A stretch of 64,000 bases of DNA from NCBI RefSeq assembly GCF_900102215.1, contig NZ_FNBG01000010.1, forward strand, positions 1 to 64,000, read 5' to 3'. The notes under the pieces are model-generated. The model was not told the origin of the DNA. It saw only the letters and a program-made list of their open reading frames with translations, and ran no database searches. The translations under genes and the position numbers were made by a program. This stretch comes from Fontibacillus panacisegetis (GTDB lineage: Bacteria; Bacillota; Bacilli; Paenibacillales; Paenibacillaceae). Positions 53,743 through 63,437 of the stretch are shown here, one piece after another; the stretch's first letter is position 1, and every line of letters starts with the position of its first letter.

Positions 53743-55350
53743 TTGACGATTTGGAGCAGATTATATCGTGGAATTCACAGTATACACAAGGCCTCAAAAT
53801 CTTCTGCAAGCAGTTCAAACGAACAACCTCCTGTTGGCTCAAGATCAAACCATGTTTCTTATAATCCTAGCCTTAAAGTACGTCTGGATTGGATCAAAGC
53901 TCAGTTTAATGATTGCTTCGATGTCATATATCGACAATTTGTTCTAACCACAGGACATAGCTGCGCAGTAATATATATCAAAGGCATGATCAACCAAGAT
54001 ACGATTCAAGAATTCATTATTAAAAGTCTGCTTAATGAAACTGCTGGCCTCACGCACGACAATGTCTATGAACTTCTGTTTGAGGACAATTCGCTCTCCG
54101 TATCGCAAAATCAAATTATTACTGATTTAGATAAAGGCTTAAGTGCAATCCTGGATGCTGGTGCCCTGCTTCTCATTGATGGCGATATCAGAATGCTGAC
54201 CTTTGCCATTTCAGCTTATCCCACAAGATCAATTAGCGAAGCACCAAATGAATCTGTGATTCGCGGACCTAGAGAAGCGTTTATTGAGGATCTGGATACG
54301 AATATTACTTTTTTAAGAAGGCGAATTAAAAACAAGGACTTGAAAATAGAATCCATGATAATAGGTCAAAAGTCGCAAACCAAAATAGTACTCGCATATG
54401 TTAACGGAATTTGTAAGCCTGAACTCATACAGGAAGTGAAAAAAAGGTTATCCTATATTGAAGTTGACGGAGTGCTTGGTACTTCTTATTTAGAAGAAGT
54501 CATCGAAGATAACCCCTATTCTCCCTTCCCGCAACTCCAATACACTGAACGGCCAGATGTAGCGTGCGCCTCAATGCTTGAAGGGCGAATCACCATCTTT
54601 GCTGACGGAACTCCGACAAGTCTTATTGCACCAGTCACTTTGCCTATTCTGATGCAGGCTGCTGAAGATTATTATCAGCGTTATACTGCTGCTACATGGA
54701 TTCGCTGGATCAGATACTTCTTTTTGTTCGTATCACTGCTGCTGCCGTCACTCTATATTGCGATCACAACGTTTCACCCTGAAATGATTCCTTCCCAGCT
54801 TCTGATTACTCTTGCAGCTTCCAGAGAGGTTGTTCCTTTTCCTGCCTTTCTGGAAGCAGTGATGATGGAGCTCGCTTTTGAAGCCCTTCGAGAGGCATCG
54901 GTTCGGATACCCAAATCGATAGGACAATCTGTCTCTATTATCGGAGCGCTCATCATTGGAACAGCAGCCGTTCAAGCGGGAATCGTCTCCGCAGCCATGG
55001 TTATTATCGTTTCCCTTACTGGGATCGCTTCCTTTATTATTCCACATTATGACCTTGGCCTTACGATCCGACTGCTGCGCTTTCCGATCATGTTTTTTGC
55101 CTCTCTCTTCGGATTGTACGGGGTAGCTTGCGGAGTAATTCTAATCTACATCCATCTGATCAATCTAAAATCATTTGGGCTGCCTTATCTATCTCCAATT
55201 ACACCATTTGTAAAGGATGAAATGAAAGATACGTTCGTACGTGCTCCTTGGTGGAGCATGCTGCGACGTCCGTTGCATCTGACTAGAAACGACACCAGGC
55301 AAAAGAACAATTCGCGACGTTGGTCGCAGCAAACAGGTGAGCAGGAATGA
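53743..55350 (+). CDS. gerA-like: Spore germinant receptor A subunit
   Basis: A 535-aa GerA/GerKA-type protein in the inner spore membrane. A long cytosolic N-terminal region (1-320, with KVRLDWIKAQFNDCFDVIYR and SVIRGPREAFIEDLDTNITF) is followed by five or so membrane segments. The block REVVPFPAFLEAVMMELAFE followed by LREASVRIP is diagnostic. The start is TTG behind AAGGAGG. It overlaps the C-subunit gene by ATGA. Confidence 0.93.
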   Translation: MTIWSRLYRGIHSIHKASKSSASSSNEQPPVGSRSNHVSYNPSLKVRLDWIKAQFNDCFDVIYRQFVLTTGHSCAVIYIKGMINQDTIQEFIIKSLLNETAGLTHDNVYELLFEDNSLSVSQNQIITDLDKGLSAILDAGALLLIDGDIRMLTFAISAYPTRSISEAPNESVIRGPREAFIEDLDTNITFLRRRIKNKDLKIESMIIGQKSQTKIVLAYVNGICKPELIQEVKKRLSYIEVDGVLGTSYLEEVIEDNPYSPFPQLQYTERPDVACASMLEGRITIFADGTPTSLIAPVTLPILMQAAEDYYQRYTAATWIRWIRYFFLFVSLLLPSLYIAITTFHPEMIPSQLLITLAASREVVPFPAFLEAVMMELAFEALREASVRIPKSIGQSVSIIGALIIGTAAVQAGIVSAAMVIIVSLTGIASFIIPHYDLGLTIRLLRFPIMFFASLFGLYGVACGVILIYIHLINLKSFGLPYLSPITPFVKDEMKDTFVRAPWWSMLRRPLHLTRNDTRQKNNSRRWSQQTGEQE

Positions 55351-56540
55351 ACATGCTAAGAAAAAGACTGATCACAATATGTTTAGCGCTTTTCCCCCTT
55401 GTAATCATTAGTGGCTGCTGGTCGGCTTTCGAAATCAATGACAGGGCCTTCGCTACAATCATACTCCTCGATTTAACTGATAAAGGGGAAACCGAGCTCT
55501 CGCTTGGCTTTCTCCTGCCTAATCGAATGACCCCTGGAACGACCGGAGGAAGCGGCGCTCCTAAAGGAGAACCATTTACGTTTGTTACAAAAGCAGCAGA
55601 AAACATTAGCCAGGCATACAGTAAAATAAGTGTAGACATATCAAGACCCATATCCTTTGGTCATACACAAGTTATTGTCATCGGTGAAAAATATGCCCGA
55701 CAAGGCGTTTTGCCGATTATTCAATTTGCAGAACGTCAAACAGCATTTCATTTAAGCTCAAATATTTTTGTTACCCATGGGAATGTGTCAAAGATTACGA
55801 AGACGCCACTAGTATTTGAACCATTTGTTTCGACCATTTTGTCGAAATATATAAGACACCATTATACACTTGATTCAACTGTCAAGGATGTCATCATAGC
55901 ATCGTATAAAGGAGGAGATATTCTGCTTCCCTTCCTAAACTTTACTGAGAAACCTGAAATTGAAGTAGATAACCCTAAGAAAAATCAATGGATAGGTACA
56001 GATGGCGCAGCGATTATAAGTGGCGGCAAAATGTCAAATATTAAACTTAATCCTGATGAATTAAGAGGCTCATTATGGATGAGTGCCCAAATCAAAAGCA
56101 CGATTATTACAGTGGCTTCACCGAGTGATGGCAAAGAAATAAGCTGTGTCGCGCAAGACGTTTCAACCAATTTTGACCCTGTCGTTAAAAATGGCGAAGT
56201 TTCCTTCAAAATTAAGAGCAAAGCAAAAGCATTCATCCTCGATAACAAATCTGATATCGATTTAAGTAAAAGTGACACACTCATTCAAATTAAGAAAAAA
56301 CTGAATGAAGCAGTTAAGAACAATATTGAGCAAGTTTTGATCAAAACACGAGAGGCCAAGTCCGATGCATTTTTGATGAGTAATTATCTGGATTGGCAAT
56401 ATCCAAAAGCATGGAAAAAAATAAAATCACGCTGGAAGGATTACTACTCTTCGAGTCTTCCTATTGATATATCTGTTGATATTGATTTAGATCGAACTGG
56501 AGGGAATTATAGATCCGTTGAAGTGGAAAAAACAGATTAA
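55347..56540 (+). CDS. gerC-like: Spore germinant receptor C subunit, lipoprotein
   Basis: A 397-aa Ger(x)C lipoprotein (lipobox ISGC followed by WS, in ISGCWSAFEINDRAF). The FEINDRAFATIILLD opening and GHTQVIVIGEKYARQG are typical. The lipoprotein subunit joins A and B in the spore inner membrane. Operon order A-C-D-B. Confidence 0.93.
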   Translation: MNMLRKRLITICLALFPLVIISGCWSAFEINDRAFATIILLDLTDKGETELSLGFLLPNRMTPGTTGGSGAPKGEPFTFVTKAAENISQAYSKISVDISRPISFGHTQVIVIGEKYARQGVLPIIQFAERQTAFHLSSNIFVTHGNVSKITKTPLVFEPFVSTILSKYIRHHYTLDSTVKDVIIASYKGGDILLPFLNFTEKPEIEVDNPKKNQWIGTDGAAIISGGKMSNIKLNPDELRGSLWMSAQIKSTIITVASPSDGKEISCVAQDVSTNFDPVVKNGEVSFKIKSKAKAFILDNKSDIDLSKSDTLIQIKKKLNEAVKNNIEQVLIKTREAKSDAFLMSNYLDWQYPKAWKKIKSRWKDYYSSSLPIDISVDIDLDRTGGNYRSVEVEKTD

Positions 56541-56554
56541 GCGAGGGGTTGGAT

Positions 56555-56785
56555 ATGTTCTGGATCGGAATCACATTCATCCTGATTATAGGGTTTGATT
56601 GGTGGAAACAAAATAAAAGTCAAAAAAAAGTGAAGCTTAGAAACAAAATGATCCCCATGATGTTTTCGTTGGTGTTTTTCATATTATCACTCATTCTGTT
56701 TGCTTTTAAAGACAAAATGACTATAGCGATGCTGGTTAAAATGCTTAGCATTTCAATAAAAACCTGGTTGTTCGGCAAAAATTGA
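56555..56785 (+). CDS. Small germination D subunit-like membrane protein
   Basis: A 76-aa protein with two membrane segments (IGITFILIIGFDWW; MFSLVFFILSLILFAF) and a basic loop between. Small two-span D subunits occur in several ger operons (gerK, gerU) and modulate germination. ATG 56555 is behind GAGGGG; an earlier TTG overlaps that site. Confidence 0.75.
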   Translation: MFWIGITFILIIGFDWWKQNKSQKKVKLRNKMIPMMFSLVFFILSLILFAFKDKMTIAMLVKMLSISIKTWLFGKN

Positions 56786-56800
56786 CTGGAGGACTGCTCT

Positions 56801-57913
56801 ATGCTAAAAAGTGTAACTTCGTCACAAATATTTTCACTTTTCAATCTATACATATTCACCACTGTAATTGCTTTTCTTGCAGGAGCTTTAATATCAGGCA
56901 GTAATTACTCCACTCCCGTCGCTACGCTCATTGGAAGCTTCCTAGCCTTGCTGATGATGTATCCTTCTTACAGAGTTGGTATGTCCCGACCGGATCAATT
57001 TCTATCTGATTATGGCAGAGAAATCGTTGGCTCGACTTTACACACTATTTTTATCATACTCATTGTAATAGCCAATTTTGCACTAGCAGCAGTAAATCTC
57101 AGAAATTTATCCGATTTTTTGCTAATGGAATATCTTGTAGGCACACCCTCGTGGTCTGTTATATTGTTGTTCTGTATCTGTGTCGCTTACGCCGTTCGTT
57201 CGGGTCTCCCTACCATTTTTCGGGTTGCCCAAGGCATATTCATAATAACCGCTATCGTGTTCTTCGTTATTCCATTCCTCTCAGCAGCAGAAATTGAACA
57301 GGATATGTTGATTGCCTTAATTACCCATCTGAACTTTAAACATTTAGGTGTAGGTACATACATCACCACTGCCGTATTTGGTGAATTGGCTTTTATTTAT
57401 CTTGTATTTCCATATTTACATGCCCCAGGAAAACTATATAAAACCTTTTTTACAACAACGATCTCATCACTCTTTCTAATTTTCACACATCTGATCCCCA
57501 TTCTTCTTGCATTCGGACCAGATTTAGCGGCAAATTTAACCTACCCGGATATGGAACTGATCCGATTCATAAGGAATGGTTCCTTTTTTGAAACATTAGA
57601 CCCTATATTGATTATTTTATGGCTTACAAGCCTTTTCGTTAAAATCGCCTTCACCATCTTTATCATCGTTTCCTGCCTGTCTCAGCTTACCAAAACGAAG
57701 GACCATAAGCCTTTTACACTGTCCGTCACGGCTTTTGCAGCCGTTTTATCGTTGACCATAGCACGATCTCAGCCCGAATTAAATGAATATATAATGGTTG
57801 GAGCCTTGCCTATTTTATTAATAACTGAGTTCATTATCCCCTGGATATACTGGATCGTTGGTGCATTCAGATCTCCTAAAAGGGCAAGCAATAACCAACC
57901 AAATAAAACCTAG
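56801..57913 (+). CDS. gerB-like: Spore germinant receptor B subunit
   Basis: A 370-aa permease of the APC/spore-germination family with about ten membrane segments; it forms the germinant-binding pocket. Features include QIFSLFNLYIFTTVIAFLAG and LMMYPSYRVGMSRPDQFLSD. GGAGG lies before the ATG. The terminator at 57907-57957 closes the operon. Confidence 0.92.
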   Translation: MLKSVTSSQIFSLFNLYIFTTVIAFLAGALISGSNYSTPVATLIGSFLALLMMYPSYRVGMSRPDQFLSDYGREIVGSTLHTIFIILIVIANFALAAVNLRNLSDFLLMEYLVGTPSWSVILLFCICVAYAVRSGLPTIFRVAQGIFIITAIVFFVIPFLSAAEIEQDMLIALITHLNFKHLGVGTYITTAVFGELAFIYLVFPYLHAPGKLYKTFFTTTISSLFLIFTHLIPILLAFGPDLAANLTYPDMELIRFIRNGSFFETLDPILIILWLTSLFVKIAFTIFIIVSCLSQLTKTKDHKPFTLSVTAFAAVLSLTIARSQPELNEYIMVGALPILLITEFIIPWIYWIVGAFRSPKRASNNQPNKT

Positions 57914-57957
57914 AATGACACAGGATCAACAATGGAATCCAATGCCTATTCTAGGTT
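57907..57957 (+). terminator. Terminator of the ger operon
   Basis: AACCTAGAAT and ATTCTAGGTT pair around a 31-nt loop; the first arm overlaps the last codon of the B gene. No long T run, so strength is moderate. Confidence 0.55.
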
Positions 57958-57968
57958 CTATAAACACA

Positions 57969-58811
57969 TTATTGATTCGTTAAAGATTGAATATCGATAA
58001 ACGGTGTAGCCCCTCCTGTAACAGTAGGCAGCTTGCCGTCCCATTTCTCAAGAGCCTTTTCCTGGACCTCGATTTGCTTCAACTGAACCAGTTCAGGAGT
58101 TACTTCCTGCTTTTTCAGCTTCAATGCTTCAGCTTCTGCTTGTGCCTGGGCTACTTTTTGCTTTGCTTCGATCTCAATTCGTTTTAAGTCGTTGCTTGCC
58201 TTCAGAGCCTGCTGTTGGGCGACTTGCTTCGCTTCAATTGATTGGTTGAACGCATCGGAAAATTTAAAGTTTACGATGTTAATCTCATTTACGATCAGAT
58301 CATATTTTGCAAGACGTTGGGTCAGATGCTCACTGATTTCCCCAGCTACCACATCCCGTCTGGCGATTAGATCCTCAGCTTGATATCTGGCGGTGACTTC
58401 TTTGACAATTTCCTGCACCGCAGGATTGATAATAATTGAATCAAACGATCCACCGATATTGTTCATAAGGTTGTACGCGGACTCTTTGTTAACCGAGTAG
58501 TTCACTGCTACATGAGTAGATACCGGCTGAAGGTCTTTGGACGAAGCTGAAGTATCTGTCTCCGCTTTTGTTACCTGTGTATTTACTTGGATTACATTTT
58601 GAATGAACGGTATTTTGAAATGAATTCCCGGTGATAAAACGTTGCTGTTCAGTTTACCAAATGTTTTATACAACCCTACATGGCCATATTCAACTTGTGC
58701 ATAACTGTTCATACCAACAATAACCACTAAGACGGCAACTACGATTGTCGTTGTTAATCCACGCATTTTTACGCTATTTTTTTTCTTTCCCGGATTTGTT
58801 TCTGTCTCCAT
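57969..58811 (-). CDS. Prohibitin-like SPFH protein
   Basis: A 280-aa membrane-anchored protein (anchor 18-38) with an SPFH/band-7 domain (VEYGHVGLYKTFGKL, LSPGIHFKIPFIQNV) and a long coiled coil (about 195-250, ASNDLKRIEIEAKQKVAQAQ). Prohibitin-type proteins form membrane rings and scaffold proteases. GGAGGG precedes the ATG. Confidence 0.88.
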   Translation of the reverse strand: METETNPGKKKNSVKMRGLTTTIVVAVLVVIVGMNSYAQVEYGHVGLYKTFGKLNSNVLSPGIHFKIPFIQNVIQVNTQVTKAETDTSASSKDLQPVSTHVAVNYSVNKESAYNLMNNIGGSFDSIIINPAVQEIVKEVTARYQAEDLIARRDVVAGEISEHLTQRLAKYDLIVNEINIVNFKFSDAFNQSIEAKQVAQQQALKASNDLKRIEIEAKQKVAQAQAEAEALKLKKQEVTPELVQLKQIEVQEKALEKWDGKLPTVTGGATPFIDIQSLTNQ

Positions 58812-58909
58812 TTAAATCCCTCCGCATAATCTATTTATGCCGATTTCCACCCGGCTTTAATAGGTATTACGCGGCTTCAACGAAAAAGTAACAACATTCC
58901 ATAAAGTAT

Positions 58910-59689
58910 TTACTTACGCGACAGCCATGCGCGCTCACGATTCCAGTCAAGGTTTACCGGCATTTCAAAAAAGTCTGTCAGATCCTTACTGTTCAGAACC
59001 TCTTGTGTTAGTCCCTGCATAAATACTTCTCCACGACGTATAAGCAGACTGTGAGAGAATATAGGAAGAATTTCTTCCGTATGATGCGTTACGTACAACA
59101 TATTCGGTGCGTCAGGCAATCCAGCCAGCTCATAGATACTGTCCAAGAGCCCTTCCTTCGAGATAAAATCAAGTCCATTCGTAGCTTCATCCAAAATAAG
59201 CAGCTTTGGTGACGCCATTAGCGCTCTTGCGATAAGCAGCTTCTGCTTTTCACCTTGCGAGCAAGTCTGATAAGTGCGATCCTTCAGATGCCCACAGCGT
59301 AATTGCTCCATGAAAGCACCTGCCCGATCATAGTCCTCATCCATTGGCTTTTCATACAAACCAATCGAAGCAAATTTGCCGCTGACTACAAGATTTTGGG
59401 CCTTCTCATTCCCATGAATTCGCTCTTGAAAAGAAGAACTAACCCAACCTATCGATTTTCGCATTTCTCGCAGGTCTACTTCTCCATATTTATGACCCAA
59501 TACTCGGATACTTCCCGTCGTAGGCCAAATATATCCGTTTAGTAAATTCAATAGAGTTGTCTTACCTGAACCGTTAAGTCCCAGAATCGCCCAATGCTGT
59601 CCTTCCTCAACCTGCCAACGGATATCCTTCAATACCGCTTTTCCTTCTCGATACCAGCTGACATCGTTTATCTCTATACAATTTTTCAT
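58910..59689 (-). CDS. ABC transporter ATP-binding protein, YlmA-like
   Basis: A 259-aa single ABC ATPase: Walker A GLNGSGKTTLL, Walker B LLILDEATNGLD, H-loop YVTHHTEE. The signature is TCSQGEKQK, a variant of LSGGQ found in YlmA/MolC-like proteins. No permease is adjacent, so it may act with a distant partner or as a soluble ABC protein. ATG 59689 is behind GGGAGG. Confidence 0.85.
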   Translation of the reverse strand: MKNCIEINDVSWYREGKAVLKDIRWQVEEGQHWAILGLNGSGKTTLLNLLNGYIWPTTGSIRVLGHKYGEVDLREMRKSIGWVSSSFQERIHGNEKAQNLVVSGKFASIGLYEKPMDEDYDRAGAFMEQLRCGHLKDRTYQTCSQGEKQKLLIARALMASPKLLILDEATNGLDFISKEGLLDSIYELAGLPDAPNMLYVTHHTEEILPIFSHSLLIRRGEVFMQGLTQEVLNSKDLTDFFEMPVNLDWNRERAWLSRK

Positions 59690-59839
59690 CAAGGAAATCC
59701 TCCCATATGATTACAGTAACTACAAGCTACTCTCCTGTAATTCATTTGTCAAGAATACGATGATCATGATTAGTCATTCCATTTAATATAAGATAGAATA
59801 CTTCCATAAGCTTATTATTGAATGGAGAGTGCTACATAG

Positions 59840-60685
59840 ATGATAAAAAACATGACTTGGGATGATGTTCTGCAGTTACAGCAATGCTGCGAGAAAACTG
59901 ACGGTATATCTCTAAAATTGAATTGGGATATGCTGGAAGAACATGCTATTGATGATGGAACTCACTTGTTTGAGATTCGTGATGGAAAATTGGCAGCTTT
60001 TTTGGGGAGATATTTTTTCGGAGGCAAGCTTGAGATATGCGGTATGGTTCATCCGAATTATCGCAGAGCGGGGATTTTCACTAAATTGCTGCTTAACGGA
60101 CTGGATGATGCTACTTTGGCTACAACTTCAGAAATATTGCTAAACGCACCCGCCAACTCTCTTTCTGCGAAGCCATTCCTGGACACCGTCTCTTGCAAAT
60201 ATGAAATGTCTGAATATCAGATGAAGTATGATTCAGAATCAGACAAATTAACTACAATCAATACAGATGTAAGTCTTCGTCAGGCTACCGAGCATGACAC
60301 AGAACTTCTCATTCAATTAGACAGCGATGGATTTGAAGAGTCGTACGAGGAGTCAAAGGCTATTTATGATGAAATGAGCCCCACTCAGATTTGCGAAAAT
60401 GAATTGATCCTCCTTCGCGGTGTGGCGGTTGGGAAAATACGTGTTACAAGAATTCACGGTGAGAGCTGGATCTATGGATTTGTTGTATCCAGGTCATACC
60501 GCGGACAGCGAATTGGCAGCTCCGTGCTCAGAAAAGTCATTGACCGTGAAGTCGCAGCAGGATTTGAGCATTTAGGACTTGAGGTGGCATTAACAAACCC
60601 GGATGCCATGAAGTTATACACGACAGCCGGGTTTCAAGTTACTTCCTCTCAAGACTACTATAAATACATTGGGCATTCTTCGTAA
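59840..60685 (+). CDS. Tandem GNAT-fold acetyltransferase
   Basis: A 281-aa protein with two GNAT-like halves. The second (about 150-280) carries the acetyl-CoA loop VVSRSYRGQRIGSSVL and AMKLYTTAGF; the first has VHPNYRRAGIFTKLL. Two-domain GNATs of this type include mycothiol synthase relatives; substrate unknown. Confidence 0.85.
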   Translation: MIKNMTWDDVLQLQQCCEKTDGISLKLNWDMLEEHAIDDGTHLFEIRDGKLAAFLGRYFFGGKLEICGMVHPNYRRAGIFTKLLLNGLDDATLATTSEILLNAPANSLSAKPFLDTVSCKYEMSEYQMKYDSESDKLTTINTDVSLRQATEHDTELLIQLDSDGFEESYEESKAIYDEMSPTQICENELILLRGVAVGKIRVTRIHGESWIYGFVVSRSYRGQRIGSSVLRKVIDREVAAGFEHLGLEVALTNPDAMKLYTTAGFQVTSSQDYYKYIGHSS

Positions 60686-60689
60686 TCCG

Positions 60690-62408
60690 CTATTGCACAC
60701 CGAATTGAGCTTGATGAAGCCTGCTATAATGTCCGCCAGCAGTGACTAACTCCTGATGGCGGCCTTCTTCTGAAATACCATCCTCTGTTACGACGACAAT
60801 CCGATCCGCATTTTTAATCGTTGCAAGTCGATGCGCTATAACCAGAGTCGTACGCCCCGCCGACAGCTCGGAGAGGGATTGCTGGATGGCCAATTCAGTC
60901 TCCGTGTCGAGTGCAGATGTCGCCTCATCGAGAATGAGGATAGGTGGATTTTTGAGGAACATTCTGGCAATAGCCAGTCGCTGCTTTTGACCACCAGACA
61001 GCTTCACACCACGTTCACCGATAATCGTATCCATACCAGTCGCTTGAGCAAGAATGAACTCTTCAAGCTGAGCCCTTCTAGCCGCCTCCCATACCTCCGT
61101 ATCAGAAGCACCAAGCTTGCCGTACAAAATATTTTCGCGAATCGTACCTGAGAACAAATATACGTCCTGCTGCACAATACCGATGTTGCGACGAAGTGAA
61201 GACAATGTCATGTCACGAATATCAATGCCGTCTATCGTAATTTGACCCCGGTCTACTTCATAAAATCTTGGCAGCAAGCTGCATAAAGTCGTTTTCCCCG
61301 CCCCTGAAGGGCCCACAAAAGCAATTGTCTCTCCCGCACGGACGTTCAGATTAATATCCTTAAGAACCTGGGCACTCCCTTCATATCCGAAAGTAACTCT
61401 GTCAAATTGAATATCCCCACGTAATACACCAGCATCTTCAGCATGCTCAGTATTCGCCACATCGGGTTCTGTATCTATAATCTCCACGTATCTTTTAAAA
61501 CCGGCAATGCCTTTCGGATAACTCTCTATAATCGCATTAATCTTCTCAATTGGACGAATAAATACGTTAGACAGCAAAAGAAATCCAATAAATTCTCCAT
61601 AGGATAATTCTCCACGAATCACGAACCAAGTACCGCAAATCATGACAAACAAGGAGACAAGGCGCATTAGCATGTAATTGATCGACAAACTTCCTGCCAT
61701 TATTTTATACGCCATCATTTTTGTTGCACGATACCGCCCATTATTCTCGGCGAACAGCTTCTTCTCATGCTCCTCATTAGCAAATGCTTGGACTACACGA
61801 ATACCCCCAATATTCTCCTCTACACGTGCATTGAAGTCCGCAAGCTCAGAGAAAAGACCACGATATGTAGAAGTCATTTTTCGATTAAAATAAAGTGCTG
61901 TCCATACTAGTACGGGTACGATCAGAAACGTAAGTACCGCAAGCTGCCAATTAATCGTAAGCATAAGTATAAAAGATCCAATCAGTGTCATGCCCGCGAT
62001 GAAAACATCCTCAGGTCCATGATGAGCCACCTCTCCAATGTCATCCAAATCACGCGAAATTCGTGACATGAGATGGCCTGTCTTATTGTTGTCATAGAAT
62101 CGGAAGGACAGCTTCTGCAGGTGCTCGAACATTTTTTTTCGCATATCGGTCTCGATGTTAACGCCTAGCATATGGCCCCAATACGTTACAATATAATTCA
62201 AAACCGTGTTCAATACATAGATTCCAAGCAAAAGTGCACTAGCCCATATGATCATAGACCAATCTTTTCCCGGCAACAGCTTATCCACAAATTGATTTAC
62301 TGCTATAGGAAAACCAAGCTCAAGCAGCCCGGCGACAACGGCACAGGTAAAATCAAGAATAAACAAATTACGGTAAGGCTTATAATATGAAAAAAACCGA
62401 CGCAGCAT
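60690..62408 (-). CDS. ABC exporter, fused membrane and ATPase domains
   Basis: A 572-aa half transporter: six membrane segments (1-310) and an ABC domain (335-572) with GPSGAGKTTLCS, signature LSGGQKQRLAIARMFL and ILILDEATSALD. It is of the multidrug/lipid exporter type and works as a dimer. No obvious defect. GAGAGGG precedes the ATG. Confidence 0.92.
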   Translation of the reverse strand: MLRRFFSYYKPYRNLFILDFTCAVVAGLLELGFPIAVNQFVDKLLPGKDWSMIIWASALLLGIYVLNTVLNYIVTYWGHMLGVNIETDMRKKMFEHLQKLSFRFYDNNKTGHLMSRISRDLDDIGEVAHHGPEDVFIAGMTLIGSFILMLTINWQLAVLTFLIVPVLVWTALYFNRKMTSTYRGLFSELADFNARVEENIGGIRVVQAFANEEHEKKLFAENNGRYRATKMMAYKIMAGSLSINYMLMRLVSLFVMICGTWFVIRGELSYGEFIGFLLLSNVFIRPIEKINAIIESYPKGIAGFKRYVEIIDTEPDVANTEHAEDAGVLRGDIQFDRVTFGYEGSAQVLKDINLNVRAGETIAFVGPSGAGKTTLCSLLPRFYEVDRGQITIDGIDIRDMTLSSLRRNIGIVQQDVYLFSGTIRENILYGKLGASDTEVWEAARRAQLEEFILAQATGMDTIIGERGVKLSGGQKQRLAIARMFLKNPPILILDEATSALDTETELAIQQSLSELSAGRTTLVIAHRLATIKNADRIVVVTEDGISEEGRHQELVTAGGHYSRLHQAQFGVQ

Positions 62409-62567
62409 GATATCCCTCTCTTTATGTAAAAATTAAAACGTTGCTGATTAGACTACCATAAAAACGGCTCCAATCATAGTGTTATAATTGTTTTTTCCAT
62501 AAAGAATAAGGTACAATAACAACCGTATGCGAAAGTGACCGTTTTACGCGGAAGGAAGGAATAACAA

Positions 62568-63434
62568 ATGTACATAGCTAATGATTGGCAGGATTACGAA
62601 GTCATTGATACCGGAGACGGTGAAAAGCTGGAGCGTTGGAACGATGTAATACTCCGTCGTCCCGATCCGCAAATTATTTGGCCGATAAAAGACGAGAATC
62701 GTCAGTGGAGAGAAGTTCACGGCCATTATCATCGCAGTTCTTCAGGTGGTGGTCAATGGGATATGAAGAAGCAATTGCCTGATCGCTGGACAGTATCCTA
62801 TGATCAGCTCAAGTTTTATATTCGTCCGACAAACTTTAAACATACAGGTCTGTTCCCTGAGCAAGCAGCTAACTGGAGATGGATGATGGACAAAATCTCG
62901 GCAGCTAATCGCCCGATTTCGGTCCTCAATTTGTTCGCCTACACCGGAGGTGCTACTGTTGCAGCCGCCTCGGCGGGAGCATCAGTTGTACATGTGGATG
63001 CTGCGAAAGGCATGGTATCCTGGGCAAAAGAAAATCTCGCATTATCAGGACTTGAAGATCGTCCGGTTCGATTCATTACCGATGATGTGTTCAAGTTCGT
63101 TCAAAGAGAGCAACGTCGCGGTAACCGTTACGATGCCATTATTATGGACCCTCCATCATATGGACGCGGACCAAGCGGAGAAATGTGGAAACTGGAGCAC
63201 AGTTTGTATCCATTTGTAGAGTCCTGTCTGGAGATTCTTTCGGACAAGCCTCTCTTCTTCCTCATCAATTCCTATACAACAGGCATTTCACCTACGGTTC
63301 TCAACAACATTTTGTCTATGACAGTCAAGAAACGTTATGGGGGTAAAATTTCTGCCGGTGAATTGGGTCTTCCTATTACCAGATCCGGTCTAAATCTTCC
63401 TTGCGGCATTTTAGGCCGTTGGGAGGAGGAATAA
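62568..63434 (+). CDS. Class I SAM-dependent rRNA methyltransferase-like protein
   Basis: A 288-aa RlmI/RlmK-type methyltransferase: motif I LNLFAYTGGATVAAASAGA, VHVDAAKGMVSWAKENLALS, catalytic DPPSYGRGPSGEMWKLE. The N-terminal region (to about 100) is strand-rich. It is expected to methylate rRNA cytosine. It is followed 3 nt later by a pseudouridine synthase gene, giving an RNA-modification pair. Confidence 0.88.
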   Translation: MYIANDWQDYEVIDTGDGEKLERWNDVILRRPDPQIIWPIKDENRQWREVHGHYHRSSSGGGQWDMKKQLPDRWTVSYDQLKFYIRPTNFKHTGLFPEQAANWRWMMDKISAANRPISVLNLFAYTGGATVAAASAGASVVHVDAAKGMVSWAKENLALSGLEDRPVRFITDDVFKFVQREQRRGNRYDAIIMDPPSYGRGPSGEMWKLEHSLYPFVESCLEILSDKPLFFLINSYTTGISPTVLNNILSMTVKKRYGGKISAGELGLPITRSGLNLPCGILGRWEEE

Positions 63435-63437
63435 CGG